Of a stretch of 64,000 bases of DNA, positions 45,759-55,404 are shown piece after piece. Position 1 is the stretch's first letter; every line of letters starts with the position of its first letter. Where the stretch lies: NCBI RefSeq assembly GCF_014773385.1, contig NZ_JACXAI010000003.1:1-64000 (forward strand), given 5' to 3'. This stretch comes from Metabacillus arenae. Its GTDB lineage: Bacteria > Bacillota > Bacilli > Bacillales > Bacillaceae. The notes under the pieces are model-generated. The model had not been told where the DNA came from, searched no databases, and saw nothing but the letters and a program-made list of their open reading frames with translations. Both the position numbers and the translations under genes were made by a program.

Positions 45759-45866
45759 CTTCATGCACCATCTTCCTAAAAAAAGTAATAATAAAAACTC
45801 CTTGCATAAAAATGATTTTGCTTGCGAAAAATAATTTTGAAAACAAGCAATTTAAGGAGGGTCTAT

Positions 45867-46124
45867 ATGTCAGTATTAGAAAACTGGGATCAATGGAAAA
45901 ATTTCCTTGGAGATCGCCTTCATCATGCGCAAGATGATGGTATGAGCAATGAAGTTATTTCAGATTTGGCATATGAAATTGGGGGGTATTTGTCAAATCA
46001 GGTTGAAGCAAAAAATCCCCAAGAAAAAGTACTAGCTGATCTTTGGAGTGTAGCTTCCGAGGAAGAACAGCATGCTATTGCTAATGTGATGGTAAAGCTT
46101 GTCCAAAATAACAGTACACATTAA
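45867..46124 (+). CDS. ymfJ: DUF3243 protein YmfJ
   Basis: An 85-residue soluble, helical, acidic protein of the DUF3243 family, conserved in Bacillus next to ymfI and ymfK. ATG 45867 has AAGGAGG at 45854-45860; an in-frame upstream ATG at 45822 has no such site. Function unknown. Confidence 0.88.
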   Translation: MSVLENWDQWKNFLGDRLHHAQDDGMSNEVISDLAYEIGGYLSNQVEAKNPQEKVLADLWSVASEEEQHAIANVMVKLVQNNSTH

Positions 46125-46138
46125 TTTGGAAGAATGGT

Positions 46139-46166
46139 GAAATCGGCGAAAGAGCCGATTTCTTTC
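46139..46166 (+). terminator. Terminator after ymfJ
   Basis: GAAATCGGC (46139-46147) and GCCGATTTC (46154-46162) form a perfect 9-base stem, then TTTC. Confidence 0.75.
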
Positions 46167-46286
46167 ATTCTAATTACTTAAATCACTTTTCTTTTAAAAA
46201 AATGCTTTCGTTTTTCTAAGCAATAGGTCAGCAATGAAATCAGCGAAAGCCGCTTTTTAATTCAACATAAACTGGTATGTGATGAA

Positions 46287-46314
46287 AAAAGAGAGGAAAA
46301 GAAACCTCTCTTTT
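46287..46314. terminator. Bidirectional-type hairpin before ymfK
   Basis: AAAAGAGAGG and CCTCTCTTTT with an eight-base loop, A-run before and T-run after. The spacer 46163-46441 holds nothing else of note. Confidence 0.6.
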
Positions 46315-46441
46315 GCTATTATTCTTTATGACTAATTCTTTTCTCCCTTTATCATGATATTTCTTTCTTATTAAAATAAAATGCTTTATTATAGTGTATA
46401 GGTGATATTTGCCACATAAGACTGGAGGTTATCATTTTACG

Positions 46442-47245
46442 ATGGCTAAACAAGAATGGTACCTGGAATATGAGATTCAATTAAACCGTCCTGGTTTGCT
46501 GGGAGATGTGTCCTCACTACTGGGAATGCTTTCGATAAATATTATTACGATAAATGGCGTAGATGATTCAAGAAGAGGTTTATTAGTTAAATGCGATAGC
46601 TTGGAACAAATCAAAAGATTAGAATCTATTTTAAATACAATGGACAATATTACTGTGACGAAGCTAAGAAAGCCGAAACTTAGGGACCGTTTGGCTGTTC
46701 GTCATGGCAGATACATACAACGCGATGCTGATGATAAAAAAACATTTAGGTTTGTTAGAGACGAATTAGGATTATTAATAGACTTTTTGGCTGAACTATT
46801 TAAACAGGAAGGCCACAAATTAATTGGAATTCGAGGAATGCCAAGGGTGGGAAAAACAGAATCGATTGTAGCTTCTAGCGTTTGTGCAAATAAACGTTGG
46901 TTGTTTGTGTCTTCTACCTTATTAAAACAAACGATCAGAAGTCAGCTGATTGCAGATGAATACAGTATTGATAATGTGTTTATTGTGGATGGAATCGTAT
47001 CTACAAGACGAGGATCTGAAAAGCATTTACAATTAGTAAGAGAAATAATGCGACTGTCAGCCACAAAAGTAGTTGAACATCCTGATATTTTCGTGCAAAA
47101 TACGGAATATACTTTAGACGATTTTGATTATATTATTGAACTGCGAAACGATCCAAATGAGGAAATTACATACAACGATGTGGAAGAACCACAAATGTTT
47201 GATCAATCAGGTTTTTCCGGGTTATCTGGTGGTTTTGATTTTTAA
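46442..47245 (+). CDS. ymfK: DUF3388/ACT-like protein YmfK
   Basis: A 267-residue conserved Bacillus protein: an ACT-like N-terminal domain (about 5-75, LNRPGLLGDVSSLLGML) and a C-terminal part with a P-loop-like GMPRVGKTES near residue 137. It matches B. subtilis YmfK almost throughout. I start at ATG 46442 behind GGAGGT; an in-frame TTG upstream at 46409 is less likely. Function not established; the ymfM-pgsA neighbourhood hints at cell-envelope work. Confidence 0.88.
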   Translation: MAKQEWYLEYEIQLNRPGLLGDVSSLLGMLSINIITINGVDDSRRGLLVKCDSLEQIKRLESILNTMDNITVTKLRKPKLRDRLAVRHGRYIQRDADDKKTFRFVRDELGLLIDFLAELFKQEGHKLIGIRGMPRVGKTESIVASSVCANKRWLFVSSTLLKQTIRSQLIADEYSIDNVFIVDGIVSTRRGSEKHLQLVREIMRLSATKVVEHPDIFVQNTEYTLDDFDYIIELRNDPNEEITYNDVEEPQMFDQSGFSGLSGGFDF

Positions 47246-47263
47246 AAATGGTAGGTGTTACGG

Positions 47264-48145
47264 TTGACAGAACTTGGAATTCGGTTAAAAGAAGCCAGAG
47301 AGGAAAAAAACTACAGTTTAGATGATCTTCAAACTATAACAAAAATACAAAAACGATATTTAATTGCACTAGAAGAGGGAAACTATCAAATCATCCCCGG
47401 TAAATTTTATGTGCGGGCATTTATTAAACAATATTCAGAAGCTGTCGGATTAAATCCAGAGGAAATATTTGACGTGCATAAAAACGATATTCCTTCCAGT
47501 CATAATGACGATTTACCTGAGCAGCTCTCAAGAGTAAAGACTCAAAGAGAATTGCCAAAATCTGCAGCAAAATTGTTAGATATGCTGCCCAAAATTTTAA
47601 TCATCCTAGGGATCGTAGCTATAGCCGTTATTATTTGGTTTTTTTATCAAAGAGATACAAACCCATCTGAAACCCAAGCTCAGCAAGGTACTGAGCAAAT
47701 AGACAGTGATAGCTATGAAGTTTCTGATGAAGCCCCACAAAATAAAGACGAATCAAAGGAAGAAACCCCATCTCCCGCCGAGGAAAAAGAAGAGCCTAAA
47801 GAAGAGCCAAAGGATGAAACGGCCCAAAACCTGTCAGTCACTGCTACGCAAGGGAAAACGACAACCTATGAATTATCTGAAATCGATAAGTTTGAACTTG
47901 AGATTGGTTCAAAAGGGAATACATGGGTTAGTATAAAAAATAATAATGGTGAAACTTTCCATTCAGGAGTGATCACTTCAGGGAATTCTGTATCAAAAGA
48001 TCTTACGGGAGAAGCCTCTGTCCGTATAACAATTGGATTTGTACCAGATACTGAAATAAAAGTGAATGGACAAGTGCTGAAATACGAGCTTGATCCTGCA
48101 AAGAACAATACCCAAAATATTGTTATTAATTATAAAAAAAATTAA
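47264..48145 (+). CDS. ymfM: RodZ-like protein YmfM
   Basis: A cell-shape protein that links MreB filaments to the elongation machinery. The 293 residues comprise a cytoplasmic helix-turn-helix domain (TELGIRLKEAREEKNYSLDD, residues ~2-70), one membrane segment near 108-128, an acidic Glu/Pro/Lys-rich linker, and an extracellular DUF4115 domain. I prefer TTG 47264, with TAGGTGT ahead and the family start MTELG; an in-frame GTG lies at 47255. Confidence 0.88.
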   Translation: MTELGIRLKEAREEKNYSLDDLQTITKIQKRYLIALEEGNYQIIPGKFYVRAFIKQYSEAVGLNPEEIFDVHKNDIPSSHNDDLPEQLSRVKTQRELPKSAAKLLDMLPKILIILGIVAIAVIIWFFYQRDTNPSETQAQQGTEQIDSDSYEVSDEAPQNKDESKEETPSPAEEKEEPKEEPKDETAQNLSVTATQGKTTTYELSEIDKFELEIGSKGNTWVSIKNNNGETFHSGVITSGNSVSKDLTGEASVRITIGFVPDTEIKVNGQVLKYELDPAKNNTQNIVINYKKN

Positions 48146-48168
48146 GTCATCGTGATGATGACTTTTTC
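48144..48168 (+). terminator. Terminator after ymfM
   Basis: AAGTCATC (48144-48151) pairs with GATGACTT (48157-48164), then Ts. The stem overlaps the ymfM stop codon. Confidence 0.75.
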
Positions 48169-48206
48169 TCTAGATAAAAAGGTTATACTAATTCAATGTT
48201 TGCTTG

Positions 48207-48333
48207 TCCAGCTGCAAGGCGGACAGGACGTCCTAGTAAAGGCACTGTCACAGAAGGTAAAGTCTTTGCCGGCGAGGTCATAAGCTAAACCGGCAAAATT
48301 CTGCCTGTTCGCTTTATTTTTTAACCGAAGGAC
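48207..48333. repeat. Dispersed palindromic repeat, copy 4
   Basis: Begins GTCCAGCTGCAAGGCGGACAGG, contains GCCGG-CGAGGTCATAAGC and ends TAACCGAAGGACTTATT. Shares the GAGGTCATAAGC and CCGAAGGAC blocks with the other copies, and GGCGGACAGGANGTCCTAG with 51692-51717. Confidence 0.65.
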
Positions 48334-48502
48334 TTATTGAGGGTAAAGAGACATATAGTTAAGGGTCAAAAATATTAAAATATTCGGTTCATACGGCGGT
48401 ATACTGTTCTTTTCGGAAATTGCTAATTACCAGGTGGGTGCTTTGGAACAACATAAGAGTTTTCAAAATAAAACAAAGCAGAAAGTCGAGGAACAATTGA
48501 AA

Positions 48503-49081
48503 ATGAATTTGCCTAACAAAATTACAATCTCAAGAATCATGCTTATTCCAGTATTTATGGTTATTATGCTAGCACCATTTAATTGGGGAGAAATATCTGT
48601 TGGAAAGGAATCTCTCCCAGTCACACATTTTATAGGCGCATTAATTTTTATTATTGCATCCACTACTGATTGGATTGATGGATACTATGCTCGTAAATTA
48701 AACATGGTCACAAACCTTGGGAAATTCTTGGATCCACTCGCAGATAAATTGCTTGTATCTGCGGCTTTGATCATTTTAGTAGATCTGAATTTAGCCCCTG
48801 CTTGGATGGTGATTGTGATTATTAGCCGAGAATTTGCTGTGACGGGTCTTCGTTTAGTTCTTGCCGGAGAGGGAGAAGTAGTAGCAGCCAATATGCTTGG
48901 AAAAATTAAAACATGGACTCAAATTATCGCAGTAGCAGCACTATTGCTCCACAATCTTCCTTTTGAATTCGTTTATTTTCCATTTGGAATGATTGCCCTA
49001 TGGGTAGCTGTTATATTTACAGTTCTTTCAGGATGGGAATATTTCGTGAAAAATATGGATGCTTTCAAAAACTCTAAGTAA
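48503..49081 (+). CDS. pgsA: CDP-diacylglycerol-glycerol-3-P phosphatidyltransferase
   Basis: Makes phosphatidylglycerol phosphate, the committed step to phosphatidylglycerol, in the membrane. The CDP-alcohol motif DG..AR........G...D...D is visible in DGYYARKL and [11 protein letters not shown] start at ATG 48503 ([10 protein letters not shown], as in the family, 192 residues) with GAGG about 11 bases upstream; the frame is open back to 48434 and a longer N-terminus cannot be excluded. Neighbours match B. subtilis ymfM-pgsA-cinA-recA. Confidence 0.93.
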   Translation: MNLPNKITISRIMLIPVFMVIMLAPFNWGEISVGKESLPVTHFIGALIFIIASTTDWIDGYYARKLNMVTNLGKFLDPLADKLLVSAALIILVDLNLAPAWMVIVIISREFAVTGLRLVLAGEGEVVAANMLGKIKTWTQIIAVAALLLHNLPFEFVYFPFGMIALWVAVIFTVLSGWEYFVKNMDAFKNSK

Positions 49082-49104
49082 TTTCGGGTGGAGGAAATTT
49101 TAGA

Positions 49105-50361
49105 ATGGAAATAAAATCAGAAATTATTGCGGTCGGTTCAGAGCTGCTGCTGGGCCAAATAGCAAATACGAATGCTCAATTTTTGTCTCAGCAATTAGCA
49201 GAGATGGGATTAGGTGTATATTATCACACAGTTGTAGGGGACAACCCAGACCGTCTAAAACAAGCTGTCAATACAGCAAAAAGCCGTTCAAATATTATTA
49301 TTTTCACAGGCGGCCTCGGTCCTACTAAAGATGATCTTACGAAAGAAACAATATCCTCATTGCTCGGAAGAAAACTTGTCACTGATGAAAACGCATTATC
49401 TCATATCGAGGAATATTTCAAAAAAACGAAGCGGACAATGTCAGAAAACAATAAAAAACAAGCGTTAGTTATTGAAGATTCCTTTATCCTTAAAAATGAA
49501 TTTGGAATGGCGCCGGGTATGGCCATCGAGGTCAACGATATTCATTTTATGTTTCTGCCTGGTCCGCCTTCTGAAATGAAGCCGATGTTTCTAAATTTTG
49601 GCCGTGATTATTTTATGAGCAAGCTCGGTCAGCAAGAAAAAATTACTTCAAGGGTTCTTAGATATTTTGGGATCGGAGAGTCACAGCTTGAAACAGATAT
49701 TCAGGATCTGATTGATTCCCAAACTAACCCAACGATTGCCCCGCTTGCAGGAGATGGCGAAGTTACAATTCGGCTGACTGCGCGGCACAAAGAAGAAACC
49801 ACAGCCTTTCAACTGCTAGATGAGCTGGAAAATAAAATAAATGAACGAGTCGGATCATTTTTCTACGGGTATGATAATACTACTTTAATTCAAGAGCTAA
49901 TGAATGTACTGCATGAAAAGGACAAGTCCATATCAGCCGCGGAAAGTTTAACTGGAGGTCTTTTTACTGAACAGTTAACAGCGGTTAAAGGCACTTCCAA
50001 GGTTTTAAATGGAGGCATTGTGTGTTACACAAATGAAACTAAAAGAGATCTTTTAAAGGTATCTGAGAAAACTCTTGAAACAGTTGGGGCTGTTAGCAGA
50101 CAATGTGCTTTGGAAATGGCTGAAAATATTCAGTCACTCACAAATAGTGATATAGGAATCAGTTTTACTGGAGAGGCTGGGCCTGTAACAAATGAAGATC
50201 AGCCTATTGGGAGGGTCTATATTGGAATTGCTGCTTCAGGTCAAGAAACGATTGTTCATCGGCTGCACGTTGCTGGCGGAAGAAATACCATTCGTAAACG
50301 GACAGTTAAATATGGATGTCAATTATTAATCAAACAACTTAACGAAAATACAGTTAAATAA
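49105..50361 (+). CDS. cinA: CinA, nicotinamide-nucleotide amidase family
   Basis: A 418-residue protein with an N-terminal molybdopterin-binding-like domain ([11 protein letters not shown] near residue 74) and a C-terminal CinA/PncC domain ([12 protein letters not shown] near residue 275), which in relatives deamidates NMN. In several bacteria cinA is cotranscribed with recA and induced in competence. ATG 49105 has GGAGG upstream; pgsA ends 23 bases before. Confidence 0.93.
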   Translation: MEIKSEIIAVGSELLLGQIANTNAQFLSQQLAEMGLGVYYHTVVGDNPDRLKQAVNTAKSRSNIIIFTGGLGPTKDDLTKETISSLLGRKLVTDENALSHIEEYFKKTKRTMSENNKKQALVIEDSFILKNEFGMAPGMAIEVNDIHFMFLPGPPSEMKPMFLNFGRDYFMSKLGQQEKITSRVLRYFGIGESQLETDIQDLIDSQTNPTIAPLAGDGEVTIRLTARHKEETTAFQLLDELENKINERVGSFFYGYDNTTLIQELMNVLHEKDKSISAAESLTGGLFTEQLTAVKGTSKVLNGGIVCYTNETKRDLLKVSEKTLETVGAVSRQCALEMAENIQSLTNSDIGISFTGEAGPVTNEDQPIGRVYIGIAASGQETIVHRLHVAGGRNTIRKRTVKYGCQLLIKQLNENTVK

Positions 50362-50466
50362 TTTATTTAGCTGTATTTTGTCTTTTTTGATGAATATCTG
50401 TTTCAATAAAGCTTTTCGTCTACTTAATTCTTATAATTTTAGTTTGATAAAATGGGAAAATAAATG

Positions 50467-50480
50467 CGAATAAATGTTCG
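50467..50480. promoter_or_regulatory. LexA (SOS) box of recA
   Basis: CGAATAAATGTTCG matches the Bacillus SOS consensus (CGAACrnryGTTyG) with one change in the left half. It lies just upstream of the recA promoter -35. Confidence 0.8.
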
Positions 50481-50488
50481 TTTTTTTC

Positions 50489-50517
50489 TTGGCAAACAAA
50501 TGAAAAAAAGGTATAGT
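50489..50517 (+). promoter_or_regulatory. Sigma-A promoter of recA
   Basis: TTGGCA (50489-50494), 17 bases, TATAGT (50512-50517), ending 32 bases before the start codon. Confidence 0.75.
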
Positions 50518-50549
50518 AATGATAGTGGTATTTTAAAGGAGGAAAATCA

Positions 50550-51584
50550 ATGAACGATCGTCAAGCTGCCTTAGACATGGCACTGAAACAAATAGAAAAG
50601 CAATTTGGTAAAGGCTCAATTATGAAGCTTGGAGAGCAGTCAGAAAGAAAGGTGTCGACAATTCCAAGCGGTTCACTAGCGCTTGATGCTGCTTTAGGAG
50701 TTGGAGGATATCCGCGTGGCCGTATTATTGAAACGTATGGTCCTGAAAGCTCTGGTAAAACGACTGTCGCTCTTCACGCTATCGCTGAAGTTCAGCAGCA
50801 AGGCGGACAAGCCGCATTTATTGATGCAGAACATGCGCTAGATCCTGTATACGCACAAAAGCTTGGTGTTAACATTGATGAGCTTCTTCTCTCCCAACCT
50901 GATACAGGGGAGCAAGCTCTAGAAATCGCCGAAGCTCTAGTTCGAAGCGGTGCGATTGATATTATCGTTGTTGACTCTGTTGCTGCATTAGTACCTAAAG
51001 CAGAGATTGAAGGCGAGATGGGTGACTCTCATGTAGGTTTGCAGGCTCGTTTAATGTCTCAGGCTTTACGTAAGCTTTCTGGTGCTATTAATAAATCCAA
51101 AACAATTGCGATTTTTATCAACCAAATTCGTGAAAAAGTGGGAGTTATGTTCGGTAATCCTGAAACGACTCCCGGCGGCCGCGCACTAAAATTTTACTCT
51201 ACTGTTCGGTTAGAGGTGCGCCGCGCTGAACAGCTTAAGCAGGGCAATGACATTGTCGGGAATAAAACAAAAATCAAGGTTGTAAAAAATAAAGTAGCAC
51301 CCCCTTTCAGAGTAGCTGAAGTTGATATCATGTATGGCGAAGGGATCTCTAAAGAAGGAGAAATCGTGGATCTGGGAACAGAGCTTGATATTGTCCAAAA
51401 AAGCGGAGCCTGGTACTCCTACAACGAAGAACGCTTAGGTCAGGGACGTGAAAATGCTAAGCAATTCCTGAAGGAAAATCCTGAAATTCGCCTTGAAATC
51501 CAAGAGCAAATTCGCGAGCACTATGGCTTGGATACAGGAGCAAGTGAAATGGAAGATGGTCAAGAAGAATTAAAGCTAGATTAA
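50550..51584 (+). CDS. recA: Recombinase RecA
   Basis: The strand-exchange ATPase of homologous recombination and co-protease for LexA cleavage. 344 residues with Walker A GPESSGKT (64-71), the DNA-binding loop around [30 protein letters not shown], and an acidic C-terminal tail. ATG 50550 follows AAAGGAGG. It has its own promoter and LexA box and a terminator right after the stop. Confidence 0.98.
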   Translation: MNDRQAALDMALKQIEKQFGKGSIMKLGEQSERKVSTIPSGSLALDAALGVGGYPRGRIIETYGPESSGKTTVALHAIAEVQQQGGQAAFIDAEHALDPVYAQKLGVNIDELLLSQPDTGEQALEIAEALVRSGAIDIIVVDSVAALVPKAEIEGEMGDSHVGLQARLMSQALRKLSGAINKSKTIAIFINQIREKVGVMFGNPETTPGGRALKFYSTVRLEVRRAEQLKQGNDIVGNKTKIKVVKNKVAPPFRVAEVDIMYGEGISKEGEIVDLGTELDIVQKSGAWYSYNEERLGQGRENAKQFLKENPEIRLEIQEQIREHYGLDTGASEMEDGQEELKLD

Positions 51585-51601
51585 TAGAAGATAAGAGAAG
51601 G

Positions 51602-51628
51602 GAGACGCTAAGGCTGTCTCTTTTTCTT
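51602..51628 (+). terminator. Terminator after recA
   Basis: GAGAC (51602-51606) and GTCTC (51616-51620) with extra pairing of the inner GC bases, followed by TTTTTCTTT. Confidence 0.75.
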
Positions 51629-51735
51629 TATGGTTTCAGAATGTTTAATTTGATTAAAGTATTAACGCGTTAATGTTAGTTATCGTTGTCCAGCGCAGGC
51701 GGACAGGATGTCCTAGTGCCGGCATAACTGATCTC
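51623..51735. repeat. Dispersed repeat, with a 72-base near-identical twin
   Basis: The first 72 bases (51623-51694, from TTTCTTTATGGTTTCAGAA to GTTATCGTTGTCCAGC) closely match 59353-59424. The part after that, GGCGGACAGGATGTCCTAG, matches 48217-48236. It thus joins two repeat blocks. No gene fills 51585-52150; pbpX, expected here from B. subtilis, is missing. Confidence 0.65.
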
Positions 51736-51898
51736 ATACAATTAGTGATGAGTAAACAAAGAAAGTGGTTGTCTGAGAATTACAAGACTTCTATAACATT
51801 TCCAATGATTGAATTGTTTTTAGCGTTCAATTTTATAAAGGATCTTTTTTAATCGCCGAATGAAAAGAAAGGCCTGATTTTATAAGATTTCTGTAGGC

Positions 51899-51927
51899 TT
51901 GACATCTATTTCTGCCAACTATACAAT
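51899..51927 (+). promoter_or_regulatory. Sigma-A promoter of rny
   Basis: TTGACA (51899-51904), 17 bases, TACAAT (51922-51927), close to consensus. It gives a leader of more than 200 bases. A weaker TTGACA-17-TTTAAT lies at 51983-52011. Confidence 0.7.
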
Positions 51928-52150
51928 TAACATGTATATTTTACTTTTTTGTTAGCACTTTTTGTAAAGCACATTAAAAAGCTTGACAAATGCTGGCCAT
52001 TGACTTTTAATACTTTATTTATTCTTCGGTCAAGGTAGCGCAGTGTCTAAAAATTGAAACTTGTGCTGTATATTGAAAGTCACTAAGAAGCAATGTACAT
52101 GCCGACACATTCATTAAGCAAGAGAAAAGTTCATAGCAAGAGGAGGTGAC

Positions 52151-53716
52151 ATGATGGATCCCTTATTTATTATCATCTCCATTTTGCTTGGCCTAATCGT
52201 CGGTGTAGTTGTTGGCTATTTTGTTCGAAAGTCCATTGCTGAAGCGAAAATTGCTGGTGCTAAAAATGCTGCTGAACAGATTCTTGAAGACGCTAAACGC
52301 GATTCTGAAGCTGTAAAGAAAGAAGCACTACTCGAAGCAAAGGATGAAATTCACAAGCTCCGTACAGAAGCGGAACAAGAGGTACGTGAACGACGAAATG
52401 AGCTTCAAAAACAAGAAAATCGCTTATTGCAAAAAGAGGAGAATCTTGACCGCAAAGATGAAACGTTAGATAAACGCGAAGCGATGCTTGAGAAAAAAGA
52501 AGATTCTCTAAATGAAAGACAACAACATATTGAAGAGATGGAAAGCAAAGTGGACGAGATGGTTCGTAAGCAACAAGCTGAACTTGAGCGCATATCCGGT
52601 TTAACTCGTGACGAAGCGAAACAAATTATCCTCGATAAAGTAGAAAATGAGCTTTCCCATGATGTTGCACTAATGGTGAAAGAAACTGAAAACCGTGCAA
52701 AAGAAGAAGCAGACAAAAAGGCAAAAGAGATACTATCTCTTGCGATTCAAAGATGTGCTGCTGATCATGTGGCGGAAACAACAGTTTCAGTTGTAAACCT
52801 TCCAAATGATGAGATGAAAGGTCGAATCATTGGTCGTGAAGGACGAAACATACGAACATTAGAAACGTTAACTGGGATTGATCTTATTATCGATGATACT
52901 CCTGAAGCCGTTATACTATCCGGATTTGACCCAATTCGTCGGGAAACAGCAAGGATTGCTCTTGATAAGCTTGTGCAGGATGGACGTATTCACCCAGCGA
53001 GAATTGAAGAGATGGTTGAAAAGTCTCGTCGTGAAGTTGATGAATACATCCGAGAGGTTGGTGAACAAACAACCTTTGAAGTTGGTGTTCACGGACTTCA
53101 CCCTGACCTAATTAAAATACTTGGCCGATTAAAATTCCGGACAAGTTATGGTCAAAATGTTTTAAAACACTCAATGGAAGTATCATTCCTTGCAGGTTTA
53201 ATGGCTGCTGAATTAGGTGAAGATGAAACATTAGCTAAGCGTGCAGGATTGCTCCACGATATTGGAAAAGCCATTGACCATGAGGTGGAAGGAAGCCATG
53301 TGGAAATTGGTGTTGAACTTGGTACTAAGTACAAGGAACATCCAGTTGTTATTAACAGTATTGCTTCCCATCATGGAGATGTGGAACCAACATCCATTAT
53401 CTCTGTTCTAGTAGCCGCAGCAGATGCTTTATCTGCAGCCCGTCCAGGGGCTCGAAGTGAAACATTGGAGAATTACATCCGCAGACTTGAGAAACTGGAG
53501 GAAATTTCCGAGTCTTATGAAGGCGTTGAGAAATCTTTTGCCATTCAAGCTGGTCGTGAGGTTCGAATTATGGTTAAACCTGATTCAATTACCGATCTTG
53601 AAGCACATCGTTTAGCAAGAGATATTCGAAAACGGATAGAGGAAGAACTTGATTATCCGGGTCATATTAAAGTGACGGTCATACGTGAAACCCGGGCAGT
53701 AGAATATGCAAAATAA
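52151..53716 (+). CDS. rny: Ribonuclease Y
   Basis: The membrane-anchored endonuclease that starts mRNA decay in Bacillus. 521 residues: N-terminal membrane helix (~4-24), a long coiled coil (~30-200, [12 protein letters not shown]-like heptads), a KH domain ([11 protein letters not shown] near 235), and an HD domain with [10 protein letters not shown]. The match to B. subtilis RNase Y is very high. ATG 52151 follows GAGGAGGTGA; ATG 52154 is also possible. Confidence 0.97.
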   Translation: MMDPLFIIISILLGLIVGVVVGYFVRKSIAEAKIAGAKNAAEQILEDAKRDSEAVKKEALLEAKDEIHKLRTEAEQEVRERRNELQKQENRLLQKEENLDRKDETLDKREAMLEKKEDSLNERQQHIEEMESKVDEMVRKQQAELERISGLTRDEAKQIILDKVENELSHDVALMVKETENRAKEEADKKAKEILSLAIQRCAADHVAETTVSVVNLPNDEMKGRIIGREGRNIRTLETLTGIDLIIDDTPEAVILSGFDPIRRETARIALDKLVQDGRIHPARIEEMVEKSRREVDEYIREVGEQTTFEVGVHGLHPDLIKILGRLKFRTSYGQNVLKHSMEVSFLAGLMAAELGEDETLAKRAGLLHDIGKAIDHEVEGSHVEIGVELGTKYKEHPVVINSIASHHGDVEPTSIISVLVAAADALSAARPGARSETLENYIRRLEKLEEISESYEGVEKSFAIQAGREVRIMVKPDSITDLEAHRLARDIRKRIEEELDYPGHIKVTVIRETRAVEYAK

Positions 53717-53740
53717 AGTGGTGCTTGCACCACTTTTTTT
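53716..53740 (+). terminator. Terminator after rny
   Basis: AAGTGGTGCTTGCACCACTT is a perfect palindrome followed by five more Ts. The stem starts at the last base of the rny stop. Confidence 0.85.
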
Positions 53741-53843
53741 AATTTTTTCTTATGCGGTACCAGGTACCACAGCAGGGTGCTTGCACCAAGTTTAGTTTTA
53801 TGTAACACTGATTGTAAGTTTTAGACGAGAAAGGGAAAAATGA

Positions 53844-54638
53844 ATGAAAATTTTGTTTGTAGGAGATATTGTCGGTTCACCAGGCCGTACGATGCTAAAA
53901 GAATATTTGCCGAAATTAAAAGGGAAATACAACCCTCATCTCACAATAGTGAATGGGGAAAATGCCGCGCATGGGAAAGGGATAACAGCAAAAATCTTTC
54001 AAAGCTTTACTGAACAGGGTGCACAAGTAGTGACTCTAGGTAATCATTCGTGGGATAAAAAAGAGATATTTGAATTTATCGATGAAACCCCTAACCTTAT
54101 CCGTCCCGCTAATTTCCCTGAAGGAAATCCAGGAAAAGGAATATTTTTTGCAAAGGTGTTCGGTAAAGAAATAGCAGTGATTAATTTGCAAGGAAGAACA
54201 TTTTTGCATGCAATTGACTGTCCATTTAGAGCCGCAGAAAACTTAATAGAACAAGCAAGGAAGCGCACAAATATTATTTTTGTCGATTTCCATGCTGAAG
54301 CAACAAGCGAAAAACAAGCAATGGGCTGGTACTTGGATGGTAAGGTAACAGCAGTGGTTGGAACTCATACCCATGTACAAACAGCAGATAACCGAATTCT
54401 TCCGAAGGGGACAGCTTATATATCGGATGTTGGGATGACAGGTCCATATGATGGAATTTTAGGCGTGGAGAAAGAAGCTGTTATTAAAAGATTTCTAACA
54501 AATCTGCCAGTTCGTTTCGAAGTAGCTGAAGGACGTACAGTATTAAGTGCTGTTTTGGTAGAGGCAGATGATAAATCAGGTAAAGCAGTTAAAATTGACC
54601 GTATTCTAATTAACGATGACCATATCTTTTTTGAATAG
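53844..54638 (+). CDS. ymdB: Phosphodiesterase YmdB
   Basis: A 264-residue calcineurin-like metallophosphoesterase with motifs GDIVGSPG, NGENAAHGKG, GNHSWD and GTHTHVQTAD. In B. subtilis it hydrolyses 2',3'-cyclic nucleotides, interacts with RNase Y and affects biofilm formation. Here too it follows rny. ATG 53844 has AGAAAGGG upstream. Confidence 0.94.
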   Translation: MKILFVGDIVGSPGRTMLKEYLPKLKGKYNPHLTIVNGENAAHGKGITAKIFQSFTEQGAQVVTLGNHSWDKKEIFEFIDETPNLIRPANFPEGNPGKGIFFAKVFGKEIAVINLQGRTFLHAIDCPFRAAENLIEQARKRTNIIFVDFHAEATSEKQAMGWYLDGKVTAVVGTHTHVQTADNRILPKGTAYISDVGMTGPYDGILGVEKEAVIKRFLTNLPVRFEVAEGRTVLSAVLVEADDKSGKAVKIDRILINDDHIFFE

Positions 54639-54644
54639 AGCTTG

Positions 54645-54882
54645 ATTACTAAAAATTACTGTATTTGATGGAAAAAATAAAGTTGAAAAAGGCAATGGGT
54701 GTGCCTTAAATTGGTTTAAGACTCACATTCCTTCTGTAACCTTAGGGGAGACAAAAATACTCGGATTAACTAAATTTATTTCAATCGCAACAAACATTGC
54801 AAAAACAGGATTTAATAAAAATAGGACAGTTAGGAAAGCTCTGGATACTCTATGTTTCCCCTTCTGGACGAAATATTATTAG
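54645..54882 (+). pseudogene. Start-less open frame between ymdB and spoVS
   Basis: From just after a TGA at about 54645 a frame of some 79 codons stays open: KITVFDGKNKVEKGNGCALN, WFKTHIPSVTLGETKILGL, ISIATNIAKTGFNKNRTVRK, ending KYY-stop. It has no ATG, GTG or TTG start with a ribosome site, but it reads like protein. It may be the 3' part of a lost gene. I do not recognise the family. Confidence 0.3.
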
Positions 54883-54908
54883 AATTTTTCGAAAAAATTA
54901 ACGAATTT

Positions 54909-54938
54909 GCAGGAATACTAAAGGTTTCTAGTGAATAT
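54909..54938 (+). promoter_or_regulatory. Sigma-H promoter of spoVS
   Basis: GCAGGAATA (54909-54917), 12 bases, AGTGAATAT (54930-54938) matches the sigma-H consensus RnAGGAWWW / RnnGAATWW completely. spoVS is sigma-H dependent in B. subtilis. Confidence 0.8.
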
Positions 54939-55064
54939 AGTATCAATGGAATGATAGCTTACTATGTTTAATCTGCAGATGGGGATGTGCAGATTGGACA
55001 ATATCTAATAATGATGGTTCTAATGAACACTTTCGATCCATTGTAAAATTAAGGGGGACTAGAA

Positions 55065-55325
55065 ATGGAAATATTAAAAGTTTCAGCAAAATCCAATCCT
55101 AATTCCGTTGCAGGGGCACTTGCCGGTGTTCTTCGCGAAAGAGGTGCAGCAGAAATTCAAGCAATTGGAGCTGGTGCACTTAATCAAGCAGTCAAGGCGG
55201 TGGCAATCGCAAGAGGGTTTGTTGCGCCAAGTGGAGTAGACTTAATATGTATTCCAGCATTTACAGATATTCAAATTGATGGAGAAGAGCGGACAGCAAT
55301 TAAACTAATTGTTGAACCCAGATAA
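55065..55325 (+). CDS. spoVS: Stage V sporulation protein S
   Basis: An 86-residue Alba-like, probably nucleic-acid-binding regulator needed for normal late sporulation and septum development. The sequence (EILKVSAKSNPNSVAGALAG at the start, DIQIDGEERTAIKL near the end) is almost invariant in Bacillaceae. ATG 55065 follows AAGGGGGA. Confidence 0.97.
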   Translation: MEILKVSAKSNPNSVAGALAGVLRERGAAEIQAIGAGALNQAVKAVAIARGFVAPSGVDLICIPAFTDIQIDGEERTAIKLIVEPR

Positions 55326-55339
55326 ATAAAATAATTTCA

Positions 55340-55368
55340 CCTGTTTGCTATTGGCAAGCAGGTTTTTT
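55340..55368 (+). terminator. Terminator after spoVS
   Basis: CCTGTTTGC and GCAAGCAGG pair with one mismatch-type G-T position around TATTG, followed by TTTTTTC. Confidence 0.8.
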
Positions 55369-55404
55369 CTCGTTTTTTTCAGATCATCAGGAAAGGAGGC
55401 AGCT

